Assembly: GCA_023898785.1 (NCBI GenBank)
Contig: CP060239.1
Location: 1,860,001 to 1,924,000, forward strand
Reading direction: 5' to 3'
Length of the DNA stretch: 64,000 bases
From: Rhodospirillales bacterium
Lineage (GTDB): Bacteria; Pseudomonadota; Alphaproteobacteria; Micavibrionales; Micavibrionaceae
The notes under the pieces: model-generated
The model's input: the letters and a program-made list of their open reading frames with translations, nothing else
Databases searched by the model: none
Told to the model about the DNA's origin: nothing
Part shown: positions 1 through 8,051 of the stretch, piece by piece
How positions within the stretch are numbered: position 1 is the stretch's first letter
How the letters are laid out: every line of letters starts with the position of its first letter
Program-made: the position numbers and the translations under genes

Positions 1-295
1 TGTTTATCATTATCCCGAAAACCAGATGGAGGGGCAAAATGATTGGGAAATGCGGACTTTGACATCTGATTTAAAGACGGCGTTACAGGATGCTCAATCT
101 TTGTATAAAAGTTCTGGTTATCGCAGGGTTGAGGTAAAAAAGCGCGTACATGATTCTAAATCTGCGCGGACGCGCGATACGATTTTTAAGGTTTTTGATT
201 GCGATTCGGATAAAGAAATTTTTAAGCGGCGATGTGCGTTGGCGGTTGTTTTTGGCGCAGCGGCAACGCTGGCTTATGCTTTTATAGCTAATTAA
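1..295 (+). CDS. 3' end of an unidentified gene with C-terminal membrane anchor (partial)
   Basis: The reading frame is open to the left edge: the codons before the first ATG (position 26) contain no stop, so this is probably the C-terminal part of a longer protein rather than an 89-residue gene. What is visible is a charged, Lys/Arg-rich region (about residues 25-70) followed by a single hydrophobic segment (ALAVVFGAAATLAYAFIAN) ending the protein, which looks like a tail anchor in the inner membrane. Its TAA shares bases with the stop of the next gene on the opposite strand (292-295). I do not recognise the family. Confidence 0.5.
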   Translation, partial: VYHYPENQMEGQNDWEMRTLTSDLKTALQDAQSLYKSSGYRRVEVKKRVHDSKSARTRDTIFKVFDCDSDKEIFKRRCALAVVFGAAATLAYAFIAN

Positions 296-630
296 TCCAA
301 AATGCCGAGCGGGTCTTTTATGACCAATTCACCAATTTGTTTGTAAACATTGGCATTTTCCAGCATTTGTTCTTTGATTGGTTCGTTTTGTTCGGCCAGT
401 GTTGTAAAAAATGTTGCCGCATCAATCAGAAGTTTTCCTGCCAGTTCGCCGTGCGGGGTGTCATTGAGTGCGCCTTGTGGTTCTTGTGTGAGCAGTGCGC
501 CCATTTGCTTAAAGACGGTGGCGTTTTCTTCCATTTGATCCTTGAGTGGGGGGTTTTGTTCGCCAAGGGTAAGGAAAAAATCTGCGGCATCGATCAGTAA
601 TTTTGAGGCAAGTTCGGCGTGGGTGGGCAT
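292..630 (-). CDS. small hypothetical protein made of two tandem ~54-residue repeats
   Basis: A 112-residue soluble protein that is an internal duplication: residues 3-57 and 58-112 align along their whole length with roughly 60 percent identity, sharing the cores KLLIDAA-FF-TL-EQN and EN-V-KQ-G-L. Both halves look all-helical and amphipathic. There is no signal peptide or membrane segment. The ATG follows a good AGGAG Shine-Dalgarno at 7 nt spacing, so expression is likely. I do not recognise the family. The repeat suggests a helical-hairpin scaffold or an intramolecular dimer, which is inference only. Its stop overlaps that of the convergent gene to the left. Confidence 0.7.
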   Translation of the reverse strand: MPTHAELASKLLIDAADFFLTLGEQNPPLKDQMEENATVFKQMGALLTQEPQGALNDTPHGELAGKLLIDAATFFTTLAEQNEPIKEQMLENANVYKQIGELVIKDPLGILD

Positions 631-712
631 TGTTTAACTCCTAAAATTCTATACTTCTGCTACCCTAACACGGCCAGGCCCAGGCATCACAAGGTTTAAT
701 TGTCTATATTGG

Positions 713-1579
713 TTAATTTATGCTGGTGCCTTTGTTGTTGTTGGCGCGAAACGGGTGGGCCGGGTAGGCTCCCAGGAACTTGACGTCTGTAGCGTAAAAA
801 CCGAGTTCTTCGAGGGCAAGTTTGAAGCTGTTTTTGTCCGGGTGGCCTTCGATGTCACAGAAAAAGCGGGCTGCCTGGAAGTTTGGATCGACATAGGATT
901 CGAGTTTTGACAGGCTGAGATTGTTGGTGGCGAAGCCTCCGAGGCATTTGTAGAGCGCAGCGGGAATGTTGCGTACACCGAAAATAAGCGAGGTGATTGT
1001 GGGGACATCTTCGTCTGGAATTTCTGGCTGCGGTCCTAAAATCAAAAAGCGGGTTGTATTATGATGTTCGTCTTGAATGTGGTGTTCAAGGATTTCGAGA
1101 TTGTAAATTTCTGCGGCTAAATCGGAAGCTATGGCGCCATGTCTGGGATCGTTGCGGTTTGATATATCTTCTGCAGCACCTGCCGTATCGGCGTGGATGT
1201 GGGCTTTCAGGTTCAGACGCCGGATAATTTTACGGCATTGAGGAATGGCGTGTACGTGGCTGTGGACGTGTTTTAAATCTTCAATTTTTGACCCTTTTAT
1301 TCCTAATAGCGCGTGGCGGATGGGTTGGAAATGTTCGCCGATAATGTAAAGGTTTCCGTTGGGCATCAGGTGGTGTACGTCTGCGACGCGCCCTGCGATG
1401 GTATTGTCGATCGGGATCATGGCCAGATCGGCCTTTCCCCCTGTTACTGCGGTGAACGTATCTTCGAATGAGTCGCATGGTACGGTTTTCAGCGTCGGAA
1501 ATACGGTGCGGCAGGCGAGATCGGAGTAGGCGCCTTTGGCACCTTGAAAGGCGATCTTTTTGATATTTTTTAGGTCCAT
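713..1579 (-). CDS. pheA: prephenate dehydratase
   Basis: Converts prephenate to phenylpyruvate in phenylalanine synthesis; cytoplasmic. The N-terminal PDT fold starts IAFQGAKGAYSD and contains the catalytic TTRF motif (HHNTTRFLILG). A C-terminal ACT domain follows (SLIFGVRNIPAALYKCLGGFATN...LSKLESY...FFCDIEGHPD). The classic ESRP of the phenylalanine-binding ACT domain reads ESYV here; an ESY form is familiar in alphaproteobacterial PheA. I prefer the ATG at 1579, giving about 288 residues, because the family begins just before this IAFQGA segment. An upstream in-frame TTG at 1663 would add 28 residues with no family match. Neither start has a strong SD. The gene is divergent from a cytochrome c gene, a neighbourhood common in alphaproteobacteria. 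Confidence 0.93.
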   Translation of the reverse strand: MDLKNIKKIAFQGAKGAYSDLACRTVFPTLKTVPCDSFEDTFTAVTGGKADLAMIPIDNTIAGRVADVHHLMPNGNLYIIGEHFQPIRHALLGIKGSKIEDLKHVHSHVHAIPQCRKIIRRLNLKAHIHADTAGAAEDISNRNDPRHGAIASDLAAEIYNLEILEHHIQDEHHNTTRFLILGPQPEIPDEDVPTITSLIFGVRNIPAALYKCLGGFATNNLSLSKLESYVDPNFQAARFFCDIEGHPDKNSFKLALEELGFYATDVKFLGAYPAHPFRANNNKGTSIN

Positions 1580-1712
1580 TTTGGATGGCGGCTTTCTACT
1601 TGTAAAAATTTTGGTTGAATGACTATACGCAAACTGTTTATCTGTGTCGACAAGCGGTTTCAAGCTGCTATAGTTTCATAGGGTTAACTCAATATTTGAA
1701 AGCGATAAAAGT

Positions 1713-2321
1713 ATGGAAAACAATAAGATATTTGCGGCGGTTCTGGTCGCTGGAATAGCGGCAATGCTTAGCGGGTTTATTGCGGACAGGGCGGTTATTT
1801 CAGAATATCCTGAGCAGGATGCTGTGACGATCGAGGTTGCCATGATTGGTTCAGCCAACGCAGCCGGAGCGGATAAGGCTGATGGTCCTGATCCGATATT
1901 GGGGTTGATTGCGAGCGCGGATGTGGCCAAGGGGCAGAAGCTTTCTAAAGTCTGCGCGGCGTGTCATTCGTTTGAAAATGGCGGTCCGGACAAGGTCGGG
2001 CCGAACTTGTATGGTATTGTCGGCGCTTCAAAAGCGAGCAAAAGCGCGTTCCAATATTCCGGCGCTTTGTCTGGTTTGGGGGGAGTATGGGGTTATGACG
2101 AGTTGAATAATTTTCTCTGGAAGCCTAAGAAATATGCGCCGGGTACGAAGATGAGTTATGCCGGTTTAAAAAAGCCGGATGACCGGGCGGCGTTGATTGC
2201 ATGGTTGCGGACGCAGTCTGGCAGTCCTTTGGCGTTGCCGAGTGCGGCGGAGATTGCGGCGGAGGCGGCACCAGCCGAATCTGCTGCCGGGGAAGCGGCG
2301 GAGGCGCCTGCTGAGCATTAA
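1713..2321 (+). CDS. membrane-anchored class I cytochrome c (CycM-like)
   Basis: A 202-residue c-type cytochrome, probably shuttling electrons between the bc1 complex and the cytochrome oxidase encoded at 52-60 kb. An uncleaved N-terminal anchor (residues 6-25) is followed by a short linker and one class I haem domain. The haem-binding CAACH lies at residues 81-85 and the axial methionine is in GTKMSYAGLKK (Met147). The C-terminal tail (about 170-202) is Ala/Glu/Pro-rich and low complexity. The signal-anchor plus a single haem domain resembles CycM/cytochrome c552. The gene is divergent from pheA and is followed by a clear intrinsic terminator. Confidence 0.9.
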   Translation: MENNKIFAAVLVAGIAAMLSGFIADRAVISEYPEQDAVTIEVAMIGSANAAGADKADGPDPILGLIASADVAKGQKLSKVCAACHSFENGGPDKVGPNLYGIVGASKASKSAFQYSGALSGLGGVWGYDELNNFLWKPKKYAPGTKMSYAGLKKPDDRAALIAWLRTQSGSPLALPSAAEIAAEAAPAESAAGEAAEAPAEH

Positions 2322-2356
2322 GCTTTAACTCAAATGACTATGGAATTGTAAAAGAG

Positions 2357-2385
2357 CCGCCTGTTTTTTAAGCAGGCGGTTTTTT
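2357..2385 (+). terminator. intrinsic terminator of the cytochrome c gene
   Basis: Stem CCGCCTG (2357-2363) pairs with CAGGCGG (2373-2379) across a 9-nt loop and is followed at once by six T. It lies 36 bases after the cytochrome stop codon and just before the convergent holC end. Confidence 0.85.
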
Positions 2386-2407
2386 GTGAAGGTTGGCCTG
2401 TTTCGAG

Positions 2408-2857
2408 TTAGGCTTTTTTCTCCCAGCATCCTTGCGGGCTTTGTTGCCAGTAAGAAAGATTGGCATCTGCGTTTTTAAGTGTTTTCCAGCGTGCACGGGC
2501 CTTAGAGAGTATTTCGGAATTGCTTCCATCAAAGATATAGCATATCAGCGCGAATTCTTGGTTATCAGGGATGTTCTGGTCATGGGTGAGGATGAGCATA
2601 TCGGCATTGTTCGGGTTTTCATCTTCGGCGGTGATCCAGACGGGCTGGTCTTTTGGGTTGCCCTCTTTTTTTGTACCATGAGGCAGGAAGCTGTTCGGAT
2701 TATAGGTCCAAAGATGAGTGTTTAGGCGCTGGGTTTCTTGTTCGTTTGAGGTTTTTACGATGATGCGGTGGTCAGCGCTCAGGGCTTTGGTGACCAGTTG
2801 TGGCAGGACCTGTTCTAGTTCGGTGCGTTCAAGGTGATAGAAACGAATTTCAGTCAT
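2408..2857 (-). CDS. holC: DNA polymerase III chi subunit
   Basis: Clamp-loader accessory subunit that links the polymerase III holoenzyme to SSB. The 149-residue length and the pattern (N-terminal FYHLERTELEQVLPQLVTKAL, then RIIVKTSNEQETQRLNTHLWTYNPNSFLPHG, then PVWITAEDENPNNADMLILTHD) match HolC. It is the last gene of the pepA / KamA-like / holC unit, 5 bp after the preceding stop. The pepA-holC block divergent from lptFG is an old proteobacterial arrangement, also seen in E. coli. Confidence 0.9.
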   Translation of the reverse strand: MTEIRFYHLERTELEQVLPQLVTKALSADHRIIVKTSNEQETQRLNTHLWTYNPNSFLPHGTKKEGNPKDQPVWITAEDENPNNADMLILTHDQNIPDNQEFALICYIFDGSNSEILSKARARWKTLKNADANLSYWQQSPQGCWEKKA

Positions 2858-2862
2858 GGTTT

Positions 2863-4038
2863 TTAGCTTTCGCTTTGCGGTGCATAGATATGCTGCCCGC
2901 CCTTATAATCTGTAACGTTGTAGCCGCCTGCCGGTAAAGGTTCAAGGGCGCAAGGGGTGAGGGGAACTTTGCCGTAGCCACCAGGGATGTCGAGCATATA
3001 GGTTGGTTGACACAGGCCGGAGAGATGGCCACGCAGGGCGCGTATAATGCTTTGTCCTTCCTTGATCGAGAGGCGGAAATGGCTGGTGCCGGGGGCAAGA
3101 TCGGGATGGTGGAGGTAATAGGGTTTAACATGCAGGGTGATCAATTCGCGGTAAAGATTTGCGAGAGTGGCGGCGTCATTATTAATGCCTTTGAGCATGA
3201 CGGATTGTGAGAGCAGCGAGATGCCGCGTTGGTGGAGTGTTTTTATTGTGCGGCGAACTTCTGGTGTAAGTTCTTGGGCATGATTGATATGCAGGGCCAT
3301 ATAGAGCGCTTTATCAGGGTAGCATACCGACCGGTCGGTCTTTTCTTTGTTCGCTTTGATGAGAGGGGATATTGGAGAGCTTGCTAGAGCGTCTATCAGG
3401 GCGGGCGTGAGGCGGGCTGGATCAGCGATAGGCACACGGGTGTGGATACGAATGACTTTGACGTGATCGATGGCGCGCAGCGCGTTCATGATTTCACCTA
3501 GATGACGCGGCGAGAGCACTAGTGGATCGCCGCCGGTGAGGATGACTTCCCAGATTTTGGGGTGCGAACGGATATAATCGAGTGCGGCGGTGTATTCTTT
3601 AGGGTTCAGGCTGCCGGGGATTTTTTTGTCTTTCGGGCCGACTTGTTCGCGGCGAAAACAGTAACGGCAATAAACTGCGCAGACATTGGCGGGTTTGAAC
3701 AATACCCGGTCTGGATAGCGGTGGATGATGCCTTTTACGGGGCTATGGGCTTCATCGCCGATCGGGTCTGAGCGTTCTTCGGGCAGGACTTTCAGTTCAC
3801 AGGCTTGCGGGAGATATTGTTTGGCGATGGGGTCGTTTGTAATATCGCCTTTGATCGCATGTTTGATGTTTTGCGTTATTCGATAGGCGTATTTCTTTAG
3901 TAATGCGGTATCTATATCTCCGCCTTTTAATTTTATATAACACATTTTCAAGAAGGAGGAATGTGGGGTGTAAGGCGGTGAAGAGGCTTTTGGCTCGTCG
4001 GGATTTTGAGTCGTTTGCGATGCGAAGTGTTTAGGCAT
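2863..4038 (-). CDS. KamA-family radical SAM protein (lysine 2,3-aminomutase-like)
   Basis: A 391-residue radical SAM protein with the cluster-binding CxxxCxxC at Cys120-Cys124-Cys127 (CAVYCRYCF) and the family's PLP lysine in DIPGGYGK (Lys357). That makes it a lysine 2,3-aminomutase homologue using [4Fe-4S], SAM and PLP. The family includes true KamA and EpmB, which beta-lysylates EF-P. No efp or epmA lies nearby, so the substrate is open. The ATG overlaps the pepA stop (TGATG), so the two are translationally coupled. One oddity is that residues about 219-241, just before ALYMALHINHAQELTPE, look like an insert relative to relatives I recall, and the insert contains TDRSV, encoded by a 14-bp palindrome shared with the tetR/tag region. 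Confidence 0.85.
   Translation of the reverse strand: MPKHFASQTTQNPDEPKASSPPYTPHSSFLKMCYIKLKGGDIDTALLKKYAYRITQNIKHAIKGDITNDPIAKQYLPQACELKVLPEERSDPIGDEAHSPVKGIIHRYPDRVLFKPANVCAVYCRYCFRREQVGPKDKKIPGSLNPKEYTAALDYIRSHPKIWEVILTGGDPLVLSPRHLGEIMNALRAIDHVKVIRIHTRVPIADPARLTPALIDALASSPISPLIKANKEKTDRSVCYPDKALYMALHINHAQELTPEVRRTIKTLHQRGISLLSQSVMLKGINNDAATLANLYRELITLHVKPYYLHHPDLAPGTSHFRLSIKEGQSIIRALRGHLSGLCQPTYMLDIPGGYGKVPLTPCALEPLPAGGYNVTDYKGGQHIYAPQSES
3326..3339. promoter_or_regulatory. 14-bp palindrome ACCGACCGGTCGGT inside the KamA-like gene
   Basis: A perfect self-complementary 14-mer identical to the three copies around tetR and tag (20448, 21074, 21501). Here it is coding and read in the TDRSV frame within an apparent insertion in the protein. 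It could be an operator for the TetR protein encoded 17 kb away, or a copy of a short palindromic element tolerated in the protein. The sequence identity is observed; the function is inferred. Confidence 0.5.
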
Positions 4039-5564
4039 CAGCCCTCATAATATTTTGCGACAAGGTCGTTGAGGACACGTACACCGAAGCCGGAGCCGAA
4101 TTTGGGCACGGTTGGCTGGTCGGATTTGCGCCAGGCGGTGCCGGCAATGTCCATGTGTGCCCAGCGTGTGCCATCTTCAATGAAATGGCCGAGGAAGGCT
4201 GCGGCGGTGCAAGAGCCGGCATTGCGGCCTTTGCCGGTATTTTGCAGGTCGGCGACTTCGCTTTCGACTTCTTTTGTCCAGACTTCATCAAGAGGCATGC
4301 GCCAGAGTTTTTCGCCGCTTTGCTCGCTGGCCTTTTCCATTTGTTTCCACAGGGTATCGTCATTGGCAAAGGTGCCGCAATATTCGTGGCCTAGTGCGAT
4401 AAGAATTGCGCCGGTTAAGGTGGCCAGATCAATGACGAATTCGGGTTTGTATGTTTTTTGTATATAGGTTAGGCAATCGGCCAGAACGAGCCGGCCTTCC
4501 GCATCTGTGTTGAGGACTTCGATGGTTTTTCCGGCGTAGGTTTTGATGATGTCGCCGGGTCTGTACGCGTTTGAGGATGGCATATTTTCGGCCAGGCCGA
4601 CAACGCCGACAGCATTGCATTTGGCCTTCCGCAGGGCCAGAGTTTTCATCAGGCCAACAACGGCAGCCGAGCCGCCCATGTCCATTTTCATTTCATCCAT
4701 GTTCGGGCCAGGTTTAAGCGAGATGCCGCCGGTGTCAAAGGTGACGCCTTTGCCGACAAAGCCAAGGGTGGGGGTGTTTTGGGTTTTGTTTTTTGAAGTT
4801 GGGACGCCATTCCAGCGCATGATGACCATTCGCGGTTTGCGGCTTGAGCCCTGGCCGACGGCGGAAAGGCCTCCCATGCCAAGTTTTTCGAGCCTTTTAT
4901 CGTCGATAATTTCAATTTCAATACCGAGTGGTTTGAGCTCGTTTTGGATAATTTTGGCGTAGCTTTCCGGGTAGAGGTCGTTGGGCGCTGTATTGACCAG
5001 ATCGCGGGCTAGGAAAGTGCCTGAACGCACGTGGCTTAGATTTTCGAACAGTTTTTTGGCGTTGGCCGGATCTGGCGTTATGACGTCTAAGGTTTTGAAT
5101 TTGAGCGGCGGTTTATCTTTTTTATCAGGTTTTGATTTATAACGGTCGAAATCATAGGCGCGCAGGGCAAAGCCATTGGCAAGATGCGCGGTGAGGGTTT
5201 CAATTTTGAGTTTTTTACTTTTTTCGCCGAGCAGTACGGCAGTTTCAGTGCTGGATTTGGTAAGTACGGCCGCCAGTTTACCACCGGCTGTTTCTGCTTT
5301 TAGCGCGTCCAGATCTTGATCTTTGCCCAGACCGAGCAGTGTGATATGTGTCACTGTGTTTTCTGCCGGGGCGCCGAGACTCATAATTTCACCATTTTTA
5401 CCGGTAAATTGTGCGTTGTTTTTAAGGTTTGCGGTAATGAAGCCCTTAAGTGTTTTGTCCAGCGCTTTGGCTTGTGTCCCCAGTTCCCCACCTTCAAAGG
5501 CGCAAACAACAATTGCGCCTTTGGGTTTTGCGCTGGATTTAGGGAATGAAATTTTTAGGCTCAT
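4038..5564 (-). CDS. pepA: leucyl aminopeptidase (M17, cytosol aminopeptidase)
   Basis: A 508-residue M17 metallo-aminopeptidase that trims N-terminal residues from peptides in the cytoplasm. The C-terminal catalytic domain shows GKGVTFDTGGISLKPG, MDMGGSAAVVG and the family signature NTDAEGRLVLADCL, with the two-metal-site Asp/Glu/Lys residues in place. The N-terminal domain (about 1-170) is divergent, as usual. It is the first gene of the pepA / KamA-like / holC operon. Its start lies 83 bp from lptF on the other strand, so the promoters of both must sit in 5565-5647. Confidence 0.95.
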   Translation of the reverse strand: MSLKISFPKSSAKPKGAIVVCAFEGGELGTQAKALDKTLKGFITANLKNNAQFTGKNGEIMSLGAPAENTVTHITLLGLGKDQDLDALKAETAGGKLAAVLTKSSTETAVLLGEKSKKLKIETLTAHLANGFALRAYDFDRYKSKPDKKDKPPLKFKTLDVITPDPANAKKLFENLSHVRSGTFLARDLVNTAPNDLYPESYAKIIQNELKPLGIEIEIIDDKRLEKLGMGGLSAVGQGSSRKPRMVIMRWNGVPTSKNKTQNTPTLGFVGKGVTFDTGGISLKPGPNMDEMKMDMGGSAAVVGLMKTLALRKAKCNAVGVVGLAENMPSSNAYRPGDIIKTYAGKTIEVLNTDAEGRLVLADCLTYIQKTYKPEFVIDLATLTGAILIALGHEYCGTFANDDTLWKQMEKASEQSGEKLWRMPLDEVWTKEVESEVADLQNTGKGRNAGSCTAAAFLGHFIEDGTRWAHMDIAGTAWRKSDQPTVPKFGSGFGVRVLNDLVAKYYEG

Positions 5565-5647
5565 CGTCTTTCATCTTCTCTTATATGTGGATGAAGGTTA
5601 TAAACGATATACTGTTTTTGACGAGATTGGCCAGAGCCAAAACGCAT

Positions 5648-6778
5648 ATGAATATTTTTGATCGCTATATTTTTAAAAATCTTTTGATTGCCACGGTGTT
5701 TGTTGCCGTGACGCTGGCGGTGGTGATTTTCTTGACGCAATCCTTGCGGTTCTTGGAGCTGGTCATTGAATCCGGGGCTTCGAGCAGCGCGTTTTGGGTT
5801 TTGACGATGCTGGCTTTGCCACGGTTTTTCGAAATTATTTTGCCGTTGTCGTTGATGGCGGCGACGTTGTTTGTTTATAGCCGCATGACCAGTGATTCTG
5901 AGTTGGTGGTGGTGCGCGCAACCGGTTATGCGCCTTCTGCTTTGGCGCGGCCGGCCATGATTCTGGCGTTGATTGTAACGCTTTTATTGATGGGGATTAC
6001 GCTCTGGGTTGCACCAAAATCAATTAGCACGATGCAGGAAAAGCGCGAGATGATTAAGGCGCAGTTCTCGACGCTGCTTTTCCGTGAAGGTGTTTTTAAT
6101 CAGGTGGGCAAAGGGTTGACGCTTTATGTGCGGGCGCGTGGTGAAGCCGGATCGCTTGTGGGCTTGATAATTCATGATAGCCGCGCTTCCGGGCAACCAG
6201 CTTCGACGATTTTTGCCGAACGCGGGACGCTGGTTTCTGCTGAGCAGGGTTACAGGATTGTTGTGTATGAGGGATCGCGTCAGGAATATGATGCTGAAAA
6301 AGGGATACTGAAACGGCTGAATTTTAATCGTTATACGATTGATTTGCCTGAGAGTGATCCGGTGCGCCAGCGTTGGGCGGAGCCGGATGAGCGGACGATT
6401 TTTGAGCTGCTTAATCCAGATGTACGTGTGAAACGCGATTTGGAGAGTTTACGCGATTTTCAGGTTGATCTTCATCGGCGGATTGTCAGTCCGCTTTTGG
6501 CGGTGGTATTTACGCTTATCGCATGTAGCGCGCTGTTGATCGGGCCGATTGACCGGCGCGGGCAGATGCGGCGCATTATGCTGGCTGTGGCAAGCGTCGT
6601 GGTGATTCAGGGGCTGTATATTGCGGCCTATAATATGGCGCGGCAAAGTGATGCGGGGCTGGTGTTTATGTATGGGCTGGTATTCTTTCCGCTTGGGTTG
6701 TGTTCTTTTGCCTTGAGCGGGATGAGTGAGAATTTACGCCGCCGGGTGCTCTATCATTGGCAAGGAGGACAGGCATGA
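5648..6778 (+). CDS. lptF: LPS export ABC transporter permease LptF
   Basis: Inner-membrane permease subunit of the LptB2FG complex that extracts lipopolysaccharide and passes it to LptC. It has two N-terminal membrane segments, a periplasmic jellyroll-like domain (about residues 130-260) and C-terminal membrane segments beginning VDLHRRIVSPLLAVVFTLIACSALL. I chose the ATG at 5648 (MNIFDRYIFKNLLIATVF), where family similarity begins; the frame runs another 34 codons upstream without such similarity. Its TGA overlaps the lptG ATG (ATGA at 6775-6778). It is divergent from pepA, as in many proteobacteria. Confidence 0.93.
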   Translation: MNIFDRYIFKNLLIATVFVAVTLAVVIFLTQSLRFLELVIESGASSSAFWVLTMLALPRFFEIILPLSLMAATLFVYSRMTSDSELVVVRATGYAPSALARPAMILALIVTLLLMGITLWVAPKSISTMQEKREMIKAQFSTLLFREGVFNQVGKGLTLYVRARGEAGSLVGLIIHDSRASGQPASTIFAERGTLVSAEQGYRIVVYEGSRQEYDAEKGILKRLNFNRYTIDLPESDPVRQRWAEPDERTIFELLNPDVRVKRDLESLRDFQVDLHRRIVSPLLAVVFTLIACSALLIGPIDRRGQMRRIMLAVASVVVIQGLYIAAYNMARQSDAGLVFMYGLVFFPLGLCSFALSGMSENLRRRVLYHWQGGQA

Positions 6779-7902
6779 AGGTGACAATGACGCTTAGCCG
6801 TTATATGGCGCGAACTTATGTTATGAATATGCTTTTTTTGCTCTTTGCCTTGCTAGGGGTGATTTATCTGTTTGACACGGTGGAATTGGTTCGCCGGGCC
6901 AGTAAAAGCGATTCTGTTCCGTTGGGACTGGTGTTGCAGATGGGGTTATTGAAATTGCCCGAGGTTGGGCAGATTTTGTTTCCTTTTGCTGTTTTGTTTA
7001 GTGCGATGCTGACATTTTGGCAATTTAATCGCCATTCTGAGCTGGTTGTGCTGCGTTCTTCCGGTTTTTCAGTCTGGCAGTTTTTGATGCCTGTGGTGGC
7101 GGTGGCCTTGTGTGTTGGTTTTTTACAAGTTGGGGTCATCAATCCGGTTGGCTCATTGCTGGTGGAAAAATATGAACGGTTGGAAAAAGAGTATCTTGAT
7201 AAGCAAGATAGCCAAATTGCGTTGTTTAAAGAGGGACTTTGGCTTCGTCAGAGTACGGATGGTCATATTCTGGAAGATGATGACGATGTACAAAAGGGGT
7301 ATGTGATACTTCATGCGCGTAAGGTTAAGCCGCCGCATTGGGGGCTTAGTCAGGTGAGCGTATTTTATTTTGGGCAGAATGACGTATTTCGCATGCGCGC
7401 GGATGCCAAAAGCGCTTCTTTAGAGCCGGGGCGCTGGGTGTTTGAGGATGTTGCTATTCATAGGTCCGGATCCGTGAAGATCAGTAAGCCAGAGATGGTT
7501 TTACCGACGACACTTACGATTGAAGATATTGAGGAGAGTTTTTCTTCTGCTGAAACAGTACCGTTTTGGGCGCTTCCGGCGCACATAGAGACATTGGAGC
7601 AGACCGGTTTTGATGCCAGCCGTTTGCGGGTATATTTTCATAGTTTGTTGTCTCAGCCTTTGTTTTTTGTAGCTATGGTCTTGCTTGCGGCAAGCGTTTC
7701 TATCCGCCCGCCGCGAATGGGTGGCGGTTTGATGCTCTTCGCTGTGGGCGTGTTTATCGGTTTTGTCGTGTTCTTTGTTTCCAGTTATTTACAGGCGCTT
7801 GGCTCTTCCAATCAAATTCCGCCGATTTTGGCGGCGTGGTCTCCGGCAATTGTATGTTTTTTATATGGGGTGAGTGCGATGATTCATCTTGAAGACGGTT
7901 AG
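6775..7902 (+). CDS. lptG: LPS export ABC transporter permease LptG
   Basis: Partner permease of LptF, about 375 residues with the same plan: two N-terminal membrane segments (LSRYMARTYVMNMLFLLFALLGVIYLF), a large periplasmic domain and a C-terminal membrane bundle (HSLLSQPLFFVAMVLLAASVSIRPPRMGGG), a stretch typical of LptG. The ATG at 6775 is set by an AAGGAGG ribosome site 6 nt upstream and by the 4-nt overlap with lptF; an ORF start 18 nt earlier is less likely. The two genes form a translationally coupled pair. Confidence 0.93.
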   Translation: MKVTMTLSRYMARTYVMNMLFLLFALLGVIYLFDTVELVRRASKSDSVPLGLVLQMGLLKLPEVGQILFPFAVLFSAMLTFWQFNRHSELVVLRSSGFSVWQFLMPVVAVALCVGFLQVGVINPVGSLLVEKYERLEKEYLDKQDSQIALFKEGLWLRQSTDGHILEDDDDVQKGYVILHARKVKPPHWGLSQVSVFYFGQNDVFRMRADAKSASLEPGRWVFEDVAIHRSGSVKISKPEMVLPTTLTIEDIEESFSSAETVPFWALPAHIETLEQTGFDASRLRVYFHSLLSQPLFFVAMVLLAASVSIRPPRMGGGLMLFAVGVFIGFVVFFVSSYLQALGSSNQIPPILAAWSPAIVCFLYGVSAMIHLEDG

Positions 7903-8051
7903 ATCGTGGTTATTTTTTATAATATTTTATTTTTTAACATTTTTACGGTGGCGTTAACCTTTTAATAAGTTTGCGCTGGTTAAATAGTGAAAAATAAGTT
8001 TCCATTCTTGACTTGCGTACTTCTTTCAATCACTTATAAAAGGTCGGATCT

